Below, one piece after another: positions 9,836 to 19,697 of a stretch of 64,000 bases of DNA. Location: NCBI RefSeq assembly GCF_963678975.1, contig NC_089273.1:32612973-32676972 (forward strand), given 5' to 3'. Source of the DNA: Dysidea avara. Its lineage: Eukaryota; Porifera; Demospongiae; Dictyoceratida; Dysideidae. The number at the start of each line of letters is the position of its first letter. Positions within the stretch are counted from its first letter, which is position 1. The position numbers and the translations under genes are program-made. Under the pieces are notes generated by a model that was not told the origin of the DNA, did not search any database, and saw nothing but the letters and a program-made list of their open reading frames with translations.

Positions 9836-11395
9836 GAATATGATGAAGCCATACATTGTAAGATCTGAGAGTGGTATCCGACCAGTTAACCATCCTGCTC
9901 CTGTCTTAGTCACCAAGAAAGGAGTTCCAGAAGTTGGTGAAAGCCCATCCATATGTGACAACATCACAAATGACAGCATGAAGTTGAAGATTTCTGAAGT
10001 GCTAGCTGACCTTGAGAGCAAACTACACCACCTATCTCACTCACAACAGGAACAACTTTTTTTACTGATCATGGAGTTCACAAATATACTTCCTGATAGA
10101 CCACAACAGACACCTATTGTATCACACAATGTGGATGTGGGGGGTTCTCACCCAATTAAGCAGCATCCCTACTGTGTAAACCTAGTGAAACTTGAGGCAA
10201 TGAGGAAGGAAATAGATTATTATATTTAGAAACATAACATCATCGAGCTGAGTCAGAACGAATGGAGCTCCCCATGTTTAGTAGTTGCTAAGGGCAATGG
10301 AAATTACAGGTTCTGCACAGATTTTCGTAAAGTAAACCTGGTAACTAAAGCTGACTCATATTCTATCCCACGAGTAGAAGACTACATTGATAAAGTTGGC
10401 AGCTCAGTAAATTTGACTTACTAAAAGGATATTGGAAGGTACATTTGACTCCACAGGCTAGAGAGATATCAGCTTTTGTTACCCCAGCAGGTTTTTATCA
10501 ATACAAGGTAATGCCTTTTGGGATGAAGAATGCACCTGCTACTTTTCAGCGGATGATTCACTGAGTTATTGCTAGTTTAGAAGGAGTTGAGGGTATATTG
10601 ATGACGTTATTATTTTTAGCAGTACATGGGAACAACACCTGCAATGAGTGAAGGGCTTTTCTGATCCACCTCAGGCAAGCTCAACTTACAGTGAACCTAC
10701 GTAGTCAAAAGTGAATTTGTCCAGGCATGTGTCACTTATTTGGGACATGTTGTTGGTCAGGGGAAGATCCAACCCATTCAGGTCTGCCGTTGTTAGTTTC
10801 CCTGTACCCACAAACAAGAATCAATTGATGAAATTTCTGGGAATGATCGGATATTATCGCAAGTTTTGTAAAAACTTTGCAATTGTTGCCAAGCCCTTTG
10901 ACACAACTCTTACAGAAGAAACAGGTGTTTAACTGGAAGGAAGATCACCAAGCAGCATTTGACAAGGTTACTCACCTCTGCACCCGTACTATCCATGCTG
11001 GACCTTGAGAAGCCATTTATTATACATGTTGATGCTAATGATTTGGGACTAGGAGCTGTTCTGATGCAAGAGAGTACTGAGAAACTTGAACACCTAATTG
11101 GTTACTTTTCCCAGAAATTTAACAGTTCTCAGAGAAATTACTCTACTAATGAAAAGGAAGTTCTGGCCTTGATACTACTGTAGCCCTGCAGCATTTTGAG
11201 TTTTATGTTATGCCAGCTAAGTTTCCAATAGACATTTACACCGATCATAATCCTCTGGTTTTCCTCAATTGTGTCAAGAATAATAATCAGTGTTTGTTAT
11301 AATGGAGCCTGATCCTACAAGAGTACAACCTTAATATTACCCACATTCCTGGAAGATGAAATGTTGTGGTGGATACTCTGTCCAGAAGACTTTGA
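9834..11395 (+). pseudogene. Reverse transcriptase and RNase H (Gmr1-like), broken
   Basis: The RT head (VDVGGSHPIKQHPY) follows the integrase tail in the same frame. WSSPCLVV, RFCTDFRKVN and MPFGMKNAPATFQRM mark RT fingers and palm. The catalytic YIDD box is encoded at about 10592-10603 but in another frame. GMIGYYRKFC and ITSAPVLS-like stretches lead into RNase H (HVDANDLGLGAVL, then YTDHNPLVF). The end is near 11395. At least four frameshifts or stops (10227, 10422, about 10590, 11182) disrupt it. Confidence 0.85.
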
Positions 11396-11584
11396 CTCAC
11401 ATGGTGTACTCTTTGTAAACTGCATGCTAGTGTGAACTGCATGCCCATGAGTTTATGTGTTATATTCTTTTAATTATCACTTGTACCTAGGCCTCACACT
11501 TTTGTTGCTGTATCCCTCTCCCTTATGGGGGGTGTATGGGGGTGGTCGCAACAAAACTACTACTACTATGACAAAAGAGTTTTA
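11396..11584. other. Spacer with G-rich tract
   Basis: Contains the G-rich tract at about 11526-11550 and a CTACTACTACTATGAC stretch. It may include the remnant of a 3' LTR, but I could not find a second copy in the window. Confidence 0.3.
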
Positions 11585-11915
11585 TTACATAACGCAATAC
11601 AAATCTATTGAGAGATGTTACATAATCCAGGGCTAATATTGCAAAACTGTCCCTTCACAGATTTTTGGCCATGCACCTCACTACTGTGAGTCCCTCGCTT
11701 TTTTCCATTTAGTTGGTATATGGCTTTATTGTAAAGATGCTTGAAATATGTGGTAAAGTGACTACAATTCAAAGATGTGATGAGGTAGTGCATTTCATCC
11801 ACCACCCTATCGTTGCCATTGTCCTCGGAGATTCTGTGCTGGAGTAACCTCTCACACTTCAGCACGTTGATGTCATGGCATATCAATGCTACTCTATCTG
11901 TCAACTGTTTCAGTT
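11580..11915 (-). CDS. Possible 3' terminal exon with poly(A) signal
   Basis: On the minus strand a frame of about 100 codons (11904 to 11605) follows a CTGAAACAG acceptor-like site and ends at TAG. About 25 bases downstream there is a clean AATAAA (inverse TTTATT at about 11580-11586). The protein is cysteine-containing and helical looking (LICHDINVLKCERLLQHR), and I recognise no family. It could be the last exon of the gene that contains the NIDO exon upstream on the same strand. That link is inference. Confidence 0.4.
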
Positions 11916-12520
11916 ATGACAGGACTTGACTAGCTGTTAGAGAATTCATCAAAGATAAAAAATGAAATACAACCAACAAACTTTGGTGAACTTGAAAATA
12001 GGTCGAAGCATCACTGTTCGGTAGGGTATTTAAAGGGTAGTTTTTACACATGTGCAAGCCACTTCCAGTGCATTTCATTTAGATTGTACTACCAACAAGT
12101 TGAAAATGTGGCCAAACACCATTGAAATGTGAGACTGAGCCTTCTGAAATGTAATTCCATGATTCAGATAGTGGTCACTGCCTAAGCTGATCAGATCTGC
12201 AATGAGCTTGTGAAATACATACAACTACATGTGTGCAGTACAGTATTTTATGTATTCTTGGGTGCAAGGTTTTCTTTTTTTTTCTAGAAACTACAGTATG
12301 TTAACTATAATAATGTTCTCAGCATAATATTTGGATAATGTAGCTATTATATGACAGGATCTTTGAGAAATCAGTCTTAATATCACAGTTAACAAATTAA
12401 ATTATGCCGAAATAGGGCACTTAACACTTCAAATTAGCTACATGAAAGTAATTATTATCAGTAGTCATTACCTATGGTACTGCTCAAAACACAAAGTCGC
12501 CACTCACAGTCACAAGTTTT
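11916..12520. other. Unassigned, probably intronic
   Basis: No repeat or coding match recognised. It lies between two minus-strand exon candidates, so it is plausibly an intron. Confidence 0.3.
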
Positions 12521-12635
12521 GCTAGTTATTGGGTGTGGCATGCATCTTGCTCAAGAGCCTTCCCAAATAATGGGCCACATTTCACCGAGGCATGAAGACT
12601 CACAGGCGAAATGTGTGCCACACCCATCAATTAGC
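12521..12635. mobile_element. Short MITE, about 115 bases
   Basis: GCTAGTTATTGGGTGTGGCA and TGCCACACCCATCAATTAGC are imperfect inverted ends. The target duplication is unclear. It sits in the presumed intron next to the NIDO exon. Confidence 0.5.
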
Positions 12636-12803
12636 AAGAGCATTGATGTTGTTTTTAAGCAGTACCGTACCTGTAGAATTACAATAAATTTTTAAACAAG
12701 TATATGGTGTATTTGATGGTGACACAGTGAATTGCAATCTGATAACATTAAGATTCATTTTCCATAGTTGGGTCACATAAAATGTAGTAAAATAGTTGCT
12801 TAC

Positions 12804-13085
12804 CCTGTCTGTTTTCTGGTCAAAGTATCCAACATGGTCCCAAGTAGAAATGAAAAGAAGTTGCGATTCAAACCTCATGGTGGGGAATGCTTGTCTAATT
12901 TCATTGTCAGCTCTTTCAAGTAAGTCTGGATCAGTTGTCTCTCTATACCAGATTATACCAGTTCCTCTGGTGTCAACATCAGCCCAGTATGGTGCTATGA
13001 GCTCTTGAAAGTTAGCCAAAGGAAAAGTTCCTGATGTGCACAGAGAAACAGAATTTCCAAGACTAATCACTCCATTAGAGTTCAC
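12804..13085 (-). CDS. NIDO (nidogen-like) domain exon
   Basis: The exon is 282 bases (94 codons in phase) between a TTTGTTTAG acceptor (minus strand, 13086-13087) and a GTAAGC donor (12798-12803). It encodes NSNGVISLG, then ELIAPYWADVDTRGTG, IIWYRETTD, LLERADNEI and FISTWDHVGY. This is the signature of the NIDO domain of nidogen, alpha-tectorin, mucin-4 and SNED-type extracellular proteins. The exon starts after the VN of the usual VNNNG turn, so the beginning of the domain must be in an upstream exon at higher coordinates, which I could not locate. A secreted or membrane-anchored extracellular protein is expected. Confidence 0.85.
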
Positions 13086-13745
13086 CTAAACAAAATTAAA
13101 TGTCCAATATACAGTACATTCTAACAATTAACAGAACCTAGCTACTACACTTTTTAAAAGCCCTAGCAACAGCCTTTCTGATTGCATGTATCCGGTACAC
13201 CATACCTTGACTTGTAATCAGGTAGATAAGAGTTCCAGCAAAACTTGTATGCTAAATACATAAAGCCAGAGTTACATGTATAACTACCACAATTGGAATT
13301 TCAAAAAGGTTATAGCTGAGAGCCTGAGACCCCTCTAATTACATATTAGGCAGGTTATATACAAAGCTATAAGCAATGCATTCAGCATTAAAAGAGTCCT
13401 AACTAAAACCTTAACCACTGTAGCTAGCTAGTTGGAAAATTTCAGGAGCAGTTCTATGAGAGGACTAAAACGTTCCATGCAACCCCTTGTTTTGGAAGAG
13501 TTTAGCTGTTGATAATTTTTTCTTAAATCCAGTAATGTAATCAGCCTATCAGTTAGCCCTAGTGCTTAATACAAAATGAGCACCTTAAGAAATAATTATA
13601 GTCACATTGTTTTGGAGCTATTGCAGCTACTTTTAAAGGTTTCAATCAGACCTAAATGATAATTGAACAGTGAAGCATTGCTGGGGAGTGCATATCTTAG
13701 AGTTCACAATGTGACAATTAGCATCCTTCAATTAATTAGCTAAAT
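13086..13745. other. Unassigned, probably intronic
   Basis: AT-rich and without recognisable repeat. The missing first part of the NIDO domain may lie here or beyond. No clear exon seen. Confidence 0.3.
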
Positions 13746-13749
13746 ACCT

Positions 13750-14360
13750 AACTATTATAGTAGCTAACTTGAATAAAACAAGCGTGGAAGTTCCTTCCAG
13801 TAGAAAATTATTGAAATGCATCAGAAATAATCGTGTGCATTTTAGTTGCAGTATTTTGTATTGTAGCCTTTTTCTTATACTTTGATATCCGCTCTCAACA
13901 TTGTTCAAGAGGCTGTTATTAACTCAAAGTGTCAGTGGTTTGATTTCTTGGGTGGCAGCATGGCTTTTCACTACAGCAAAAATATTTCTTGCTCTGAAGG
14001 ACAGGACCATCACACCAGCAACTTCACCATGAGCCAGCAATAACTAGTGCTAGTTAGAGTACCTGCATTTAGCATAATTTATGATTAAGTTTACTAGCCA
14101 TCTGGCTGAGTGATCTATAAGCTTAAATTACGTGATTTTTGCTAACAAAAGCATGGGTGATGAATGAGTGAAACAGCAAGGATTCAGCACTTATAAACAC
14201 CTAACACTACAACTATCTTGCTCAATAGCAATCCCAACTAATGAAATTATGCACTTAAGTGATTGAAATTCAAATCCAAAAAAATACTGTGAGAAGCTTA
14301 ACAGCAATGTTTGCATTTATTAGATGCTATACTTCCACTAGCCCACCAACCTGACCATTT
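13750..14360. repeat. Interspersed repeat, copy of the 58.1-58.7 kb family
   Basis: CTCTCAACATTGTTCAAG, CATCTGGCTGAGTGATCTAT, and AGCAAGGATTCAGCACTTAT then AACACCTAACA follow the same order at 58.2-58.7 kb, with about three quarters identity by eye. A third piece in inverse orientation is at 18050-18290. Non-coding. Confidence 0.7.
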
Positions 14361-14517
14361 AGATTCTACAAGCTGCTGTATATATACATGGCTGTGGACC
14401 AATCAATATAAACTTATTATGTTGTTTCAGTATTAATTTAATGAATGTATAAAAGTACAGTGGATCCTCAGTTATCTAAACACCTTTGTTCCTAGAGTTA
14501 GACAAAAGTGTTCAGAT

Positions 14518-14858
14518 AAGTGAATCTAATCAAAAACAGCTAAGCTGTAAAAAAAGGTGCGGCCCCCAAAAAGGCCATGATGAAAAAAGATGTGAAATCC
14601 AAGGTGGCGGCCAAGAAATGGCTGTGATGGTAGGTTAATGGTAAAAATTTTAATAACAACAATTCAGGTAAATTTGGTGCTGCTTGGTCTTGGCACAAAA
14701 TTCACCTGAATTGTCGTTATTAAAATTTTCACCATTAACCTACCATCACAGCCATTTCTTGGCCGCCACCTTGGATTTCACATCTTTTTTCACCATGGCC
14801 TTTTTGGGAGCCGCACCTTTTTTTACAGCTTAGCTGCTTTTGATTAGATTTCACTTCT
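14518..14858. repeat. Long palindrome (foldback), about 340 bases
   Basis: The left arm AAAAACAGCTAAGCTG then TAAAAAAAGGTGCGGC and its inverse GCCGCACCTTTTTTTACAGC then TTAGCTGCTTTTGATTAGAT are nearly perfect over about 160 bases. The arms meet around GGTGCTGCTTGGTCTTGG (about 14680). It forms the tip of the composite minisatellite element. Confidence 0.9.
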
Positions 14859-14873
14859 TTTTGTATTTGTATA

Positions 14874-14904
14874 CCCCAAAGCCGGCCTATGACCGGCTTT
14901 GGGG
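14874..14904. repeat. Conserved 14-3-14 hairpin, second copy
   Basis: Stem CCCCAAAGCCGGCC / GACCGGCTTTGGGG with loop TAT. It has the same position in its element and the same size as the hairpin at 2562-2592. Four base pairs have changed on both strands, and one (C-G to C-A) is broken. Confidence 0.8.
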
Positions 14905-15034
14905 ATTTTTAAACCTATCTTTTTTTCTTTACCACAGGAAGAAGAAAAGATGAAGCAGATGTTAAATACTTAAAATATTTCTGATTTTATCAGTAAATGT
15001 ACAAATTATATATATATATAATACATATATTTAT

Positions 15035-16078
15035 TACAGAACACTCTACACGGTGGTTTCTTTATAACTGAACACTCTACAAGGTGACTTCTTCTAGCTG
15101 ATCTCTCTACAGGGTGAATTGTTTATAGCTGAACTATCTATAAGGTAATTTCTTCTAGCTGATCTCACTACAGGGTGATTTGTTTGTAGCTGAACTATCT
15201 ACAAGGTAACTTCTTTTAGCTGATCTTTCTACAGGGCAATTTGTTTGTAGCTGAATTTTCTACAGGGTGATTTGTTTGCAGCTGAACTCTCTACATGGTG
15301 GTTTCTTTGTAGCCAAAACTCTCTACAAGGTAACTTCTGCTAGCTGATGTCTCTACAGGGTCACTGGTTTGTAGCCGAACTCTCCACATGGTGGTTTCTT
15401 TGTAACTGAACTCTCTACAAGGTGACTTCTTCTAGCTGATCTTTCTACAGGGTATTTTGTTTGTAGCTGATTTCTCTACACGGCGATTTGTTTGCAGCTG
15501 AACTCTCTACATGGTAGTTTCTTTGTAGCTGAACTCTCTACAGTGTAACTTCTTCTAGCTGAACTCTCTACAGGATGACTTGTTTCTAGCTGATCTCTGT
15601 ACAGGGTGACTTGTTCCTAGCTGAACTCTCTACAGATGATCTGTTTGCAGCTGAACTCTCTTACAGGATGGTTTCTTTGTAGCTGAACTCTCTACAAAGT
15701 GACTTCTTCTAGCTGATCTATCTACAGGATGACTTGTTTCTAACTGAACTCTCTACAGTGTGATCTGTTCATAGCGGAACTTTCTACTGGGTGATTTGTT
15801 TGCAGCTAAACTCTTTACATGATTGTTTCTTTGTAACTGAACTCTCTACAAGGTAACTTCTTCTAGCTGATCTCTCTACAGGGCAATTTGTTTGTAGCTG
15901 AATTCTCTACAGGGTGATTTATTTGAGCTGAACTCTCTACATGATGGCTTCTTTGTAGCTGAACTCTCTATTAGGTACCTTCTTCTAGCTGATCTGACTA
16001 CAGGGTGACTTGTTTGTAGCTGAATTCCCTACAGAATAACTTGCAATGAAATATAACTGAGTAAATTATAAATGCAGC
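15035..16078 (-). repeat. 31-bp minisatellite array, copy 3
   Basis: About 33 units of TAGCTGAACTCTCTACA then AGGTGACTTCTTC and the TGTTTG variant run in minus orientation. The array starts after the inverse of the TTCTGTAATAAATAT phrase (15028-15046). Two unit classes, ending CTTCTTC or TTGTTTG, alternate irregularly. This implies higher-order pairs of about 62 bases. Confidence 0.9.
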
Positions 16079-16084
16079 TGAATG

Positions 16085-16903
16085 CTTTATTAGGGTGACT
16101 GTTCTATTAGAGTATCTCTATCTCGCATTTGCTGCACGTAGTTGCCTTTCAAATCATAACTCAGTGATTTGTAATCCGATTCTTCTGTACTACTGCAAGG
16201 ACTTTCTATGATGTTTATTCCAGCTACATACTGATTTTCAGCTCGTTGCTCTAAGAGGTTTGCCTGGTAGACACGAAAACTAATAGTTTTTTATTCATAA
16301 AATCGATCGCGTAATTTTGACACAGGTTGGGTTTTGTGTCATATCTCCATGGTCTTTATCCCGATTCCTTTCAAACTACAAAAAGGCACTCCTACGATGG
16401 TTGCTCCATCTACATATCAATTTTCAACTGATTCCTCCAAGGGGTTTACCCTGTAGGCGTGACAGACCTTCGAAATTATATTACGCAAATAATCGGTCAT
16501 AACTCCGTGAATGTTCAACGGATTCGTACCAAAGTTGGTACGGAGATCCGCCTTAATGAGCCCTTTAAGTGTGCCAAATTTCAGCCCAACCCGAGCACGC
16601 ATTCGTGTTTTATGGCGAATTTTGCGAAGTGTGCGAAATAAAGATGAAGAAAAAAACGAAGAAATTAAAACGAAATTTTGTTCGCCCCTATCTCGGAAAT
16701 GGCTGGAGCGAGTTTCTTCAAATTTGGTATGTATACTCCCCTAACTGGGCGGCACGTCTCTAGAAAATTTGGTTCCAATCGGATAAGGGAGCACAGAGCT
16801 ACATAGGTGTGAAAATTGCGTTTTCTTCTTTCCTGTTAATATACTCACTGTGTGGCGCGCCGACTTCTTGGGCCGCACGACACACTACTGTGTGTCTTGA
16901 TTA
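16085..16903 (-). mobile_element. Conserved core and terminus of composite minisatellite element
   Basis: GTTCTATTAGAGTATCTCTA opens a unique block of about 800 bases that recurs inverted at 38715-39560. Landmarks include TCATATCTCCATGGTCTTTA, CAAATTTGGTATGTATACTC and GGCGCGCCGACTTCTTGGGC. It ends with a hairpin, ACACACTACTGTGTGT, followed by CTTGAT. No intact ORF exists and the short ORFs in it are shadows. Confidence 0.85.
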
Positions 16904-17045
16904 TCTGTTTGGATAACTAAAGCCCATTGATTTATACGGGTCCCTTTTCAATTACTCTAATAGAACAGTCATTTATTCTAATAGAATACACACTAACAAC
17001 AAATACTCTAATAAACAATCAGCAATAGTGTTCAGATAATCTAGG

Positions 17046-17944
17046 CAGGGGCGTAGCTAGCCAGAAGGTGATGGAGAGGCAGGCATGCCCCCACGAAACA
17101 CTCAAAATCATTCATGATTGCAAAAAAAGGCTAATGACCCAATGGGGGGCTAGCCAACATACGGTGTTGTATTATTACAGCTTAAATAACTAGCTACGTA
17201 ACTATTTCAGTACTGACTGCTTCCAATCGAGGTAACTATATTCGTCGAGCATTATCGCACGTTCCACAACTGTACTCCAACAAATTCATCCAGTCCGGTA
17301 GAGCTATTACTTTAGTGCAAATACAAGTTACTTTACGTTAGCCACAGCCTGTGCTGCAGTCCTAGCACACTGCTGACAGGATGACGTATTCACTCACTTC
17401 ACTCGGCGAAATTCAAATGCCATGTATTGCACGAAATCCTACCTGTCTTGCTAGCAGAACTTGTAAGCTTGACTGATCCACCTGACTGACTGGCAAAGTA
17501 AAAACAGACTGCACTGTCGTACGTACAAAGGTCCAGTGTGATCGATTCGATAAAACAAACTTGGTACATTTATTTAGCTAACACTTTATCACCTCGTAGG
17601 CAGCAGGTTCGTAGCGTCATCTGGTCTCCTTTGTCACTTGTGAATTGTGACTCCTGCTGCGGAGAAGCGGGTCACTCTTTTTAGATTCAAAAATGTTCTA
17701 TCACGCGAGTAATCTAGGCTAAATATAGAAGTATGTCTCTAATATTTTCGTTTGATGGATTCACGAGCGAGTTGAATGTTGTGTGTGCGCATTCACTAGC
17801 AACTCCTGGTGATACCGCGTAGTAGTGTACATAATTTACAGTCATTTGCTTGTCAGTTTAATACTGGTAAACTTGTGACGAAGGTTTTAAAAAAATCATA
17901 GTGATGGGGGGGCAAATCCTTGCCCCCCCTTAGCTACGCCTCTG
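17046..17944. mobile_element. hAT-like element, 899 bases
   Basis: The ends CAGGGGCGTAGCTAG and TTAGCTACGCCTCTG are inverted. Perfect 8-base duplications AATCTAGG sit at 17038-17045 and 17945-17952. No transposase. A related copy in opposite orientation begins at 62747 and runs off the window. Confidence 0.9.
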
Positions 17945-17992
17945 AATCTAGGTATTTGAATAACTGAGGTTCGGATAAGACAGGGTTCATTG

Positions 17993-18300
17993 TATAAGCA
18001 CTGTTTTTACTAGATTTAAAGCAGCTTTAGGGCTCTCTTTCACTGTAGTGAGTGTTGAAAGTATTTCTTAGGATTTGAATTCAATCAAGTGAATGCATAT
18101 TACATGCATTGAGAATGCTCTATGCTTTTATTGAGCAAGATAGCCAGGTGTTTGCAAGTGTTGTATCCTTGGTATTGACAATGTTTTGCTCATTCATCAC
18201 CCATGCTGGTATATGTTTGCAAAAATGGACATCATTTGGCCAATTTTCAGCTTAGGCCAGGAAAACTCAACATATGCAGTTGTAATTGATCAAGACCATT
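17993..18300 (-). repeat. Inverted partial copy of the 13.75/58.1 kb repeat
   Basis: The reverse complement of 18050-18290 reads CAGCATGGGTGATGAATGAG, then AACACCTGGCTATCTTGCTC, matching 14150-14280. With the copy at 13750-14360 this forms an inverted pair around the pogo-like MITE. Confidence 0.6.
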
Positions 18301-18948
18301 TGTGACCAGATTTTACAGAACCGATCCAAATCGCACATCAGGCAAAATCAAACTAACACCACCAGTGGATAGCTACACTATCGTACTACAAGTTTTGACC
18401 CTCAGCACTACTCAAACTACACGAGGCTGGTTTTTACACACGTCTTTTCTGGGTGGTGTGGAGTGCTCAAATGGCGGTTTCAGGCCTTGTGAAGGACCTG
18501 GCTTGGCAAGAGTCAGTGGTTTACTGGTGGACAGCCTTATAATGTTGGCCAGACGTGTTCTCTGTTGATTTTGCTACATATCAGCCACTAAGGAGCCAGC
18601 ACAGCCCTGTAATCTCGTGTCTGGACTCCAATCGTGGTCTGCCTCCATTTTGAGGTTTAACTTTTGCCCTCCCCGCCACCCCCCAGCCTCCACCCCTTTG
18701 TGAGCACTCGTGATACTACTTCGCTCGTCCAACTGCTCAGATTTTCTATCTTATTTGGCGGGAAACTGTACAAGCAGCTACAAGTACTGGAAGTGGCTTG
18801 AAAGGTAACAGATTGATGCATCTTTTGTGTAAATTTCATACGCGTGCTTGCTATCCTTGGAGAGTTATGCTGGCTTCAACTCTTTAAAACCGTTTATCTC
18901 GGAACTTCTAATGTGCGATTTGGATCGTTTTTCCAAAATCCAGTCACA
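18301..18948 (+). mobile_element. 648-base TGTGAC MITE, copy B
   Basis: Nearly identical to copy A over its full 648 bases (for example ACACGTTTTGACC against ACAAGTTTTGACC). The flanks are TT rather than TA, so the target site has mutated or the element uses a looser target. It carries one 14-mer unit. Confidence 0.9.
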
Positions 18949-19446
18949 TTTACAGAATAGTCTAGTTATATTAATCAAGTCCCAAGAATCACTTGGGGGA
19001 ATGCCTACAAATTTATCCAGCTCACCACATGTATCAATTTTTAGAAGTATAATTTCTTCCCCTAATGTAAGCTTTGGGACAATAATAATCTCAAATGTAC
19101 TGGTTTAAATACTTTTAAACCTTTATTGAACTTATACTTGTAGTTGTTACCAGGTTTGTGAGAGCAAAGTATGGTTTAAGTAAAGTATAACCGTGGGATG
19201 CAGTCACCATAGATTTTTTCATGAATTTCCATACAGCATTTAAGCAATAGTAGAGTATAAATGACTTACTATGTATACATCTGTGGGTAAATATAATTGC
19301 CTTGTTACCAGAGCCTGACTGGACAGGTACGGTATCTCCACAGGTACACACACACACACACATATATATATATCAAATGCTATAGTCCTGAAGATGCTTC
19401 AGACATATGATGCAATCTGATGGAATATTGCAATCTTAAAATCAAA
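18949..19446. other. Unassigned, with CA/TA microsatellite
   Basis: A (CA)n(TA)n microsatellite lies at about 19344-19372. No gene or transposon ends identified. Confidence 0.35.
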
Positions 19447-19697
19447 TGTGACTGGACCTGCGAAAATAGGGCATGTGGGCACATAAAAATTGTCTGCTTT
19501 TTCAAATTTTGATTCGTCATAACTTTGTATTCTATTACTGCTTGGCCATGAAATTTTGAGTATGTATTAACAAAGTAGTTGGCTTTAATGTACAAGTTAC
19601 AGAATAAAATTAATCAATCCCAGTACTGAGATATTAGATATTATGTGGAGGGGTGTAGTTTGTGCCCACATGCCCTATTTTTGCAGGCCTGGTCACA
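19447..19697. mobile_element. 251-base TIR element with TGTGAC ends
   Basis: TGTGACTGGACCTGCGAAAA then TAGGGCATGTGGGCACA, and the inverse at 19655-19697, form about 38-base ends with few mismatches. Target duplication is not clear (AA on both sides). Termini resemble the 648-base family. Confidence 0.7.

Larger units (their letters stand above)
8868..11395 (+). mobile_element. Decayed Ty3-like element with INT before RT (Gmr1-like)
   Basis: Pol domains follow in the order integrase, reverse transcriptase, RNase H on the plus strand, with the integrase tail and RT head in the same open frame (about 9834-10229). Gag, protease and a 5' LTR are absent, so the copy is 5'-truncated. No convincing 3' LTR was seen. 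A purine-rich ATGGGGGGTGTATGGGGGTG at about 11526 could be a polypurine tract. Multiple frameshifts and stops make it inactive. Confidence 0.8.
14458..17992. mobile_element. pogo-like MITE broken by two insertions
   Basis: The left CAGTGGATCCTCAGTTATCT and right ATAACTGAGGTTCGGATAAG ... GGGTTCATTG ends are flanked by TA (14456-14457 and 17993-17994). The host sequence survives as 14458-14517, about 16904-17045 and 17953-17992, matching the 251-base element at 4370 (GTGTTCAGATAAGTGAAT, AAGCCCATTGATTTAT). The composite minisatellite element and a hAT element lie inside, so this MITE is the older host. Confidence 0.7.

Noticed and set aside
16459..16763. Several overlapping ORFs in the composite element core
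   Set aside because: They are not conserved in the inverted copy at 38.7-39.5 kb, which has indels in all frames.
16877..16903. Helitron 3' end (hairpin followed by CTRR)
   Set aside because: A hairpin ACACACTACTGTGTGT is present but is followed by CTTGAT rather than CTRR, so a canonical Helitron end is not supported. A Helentron-type relation is kept only as a hypothesis.
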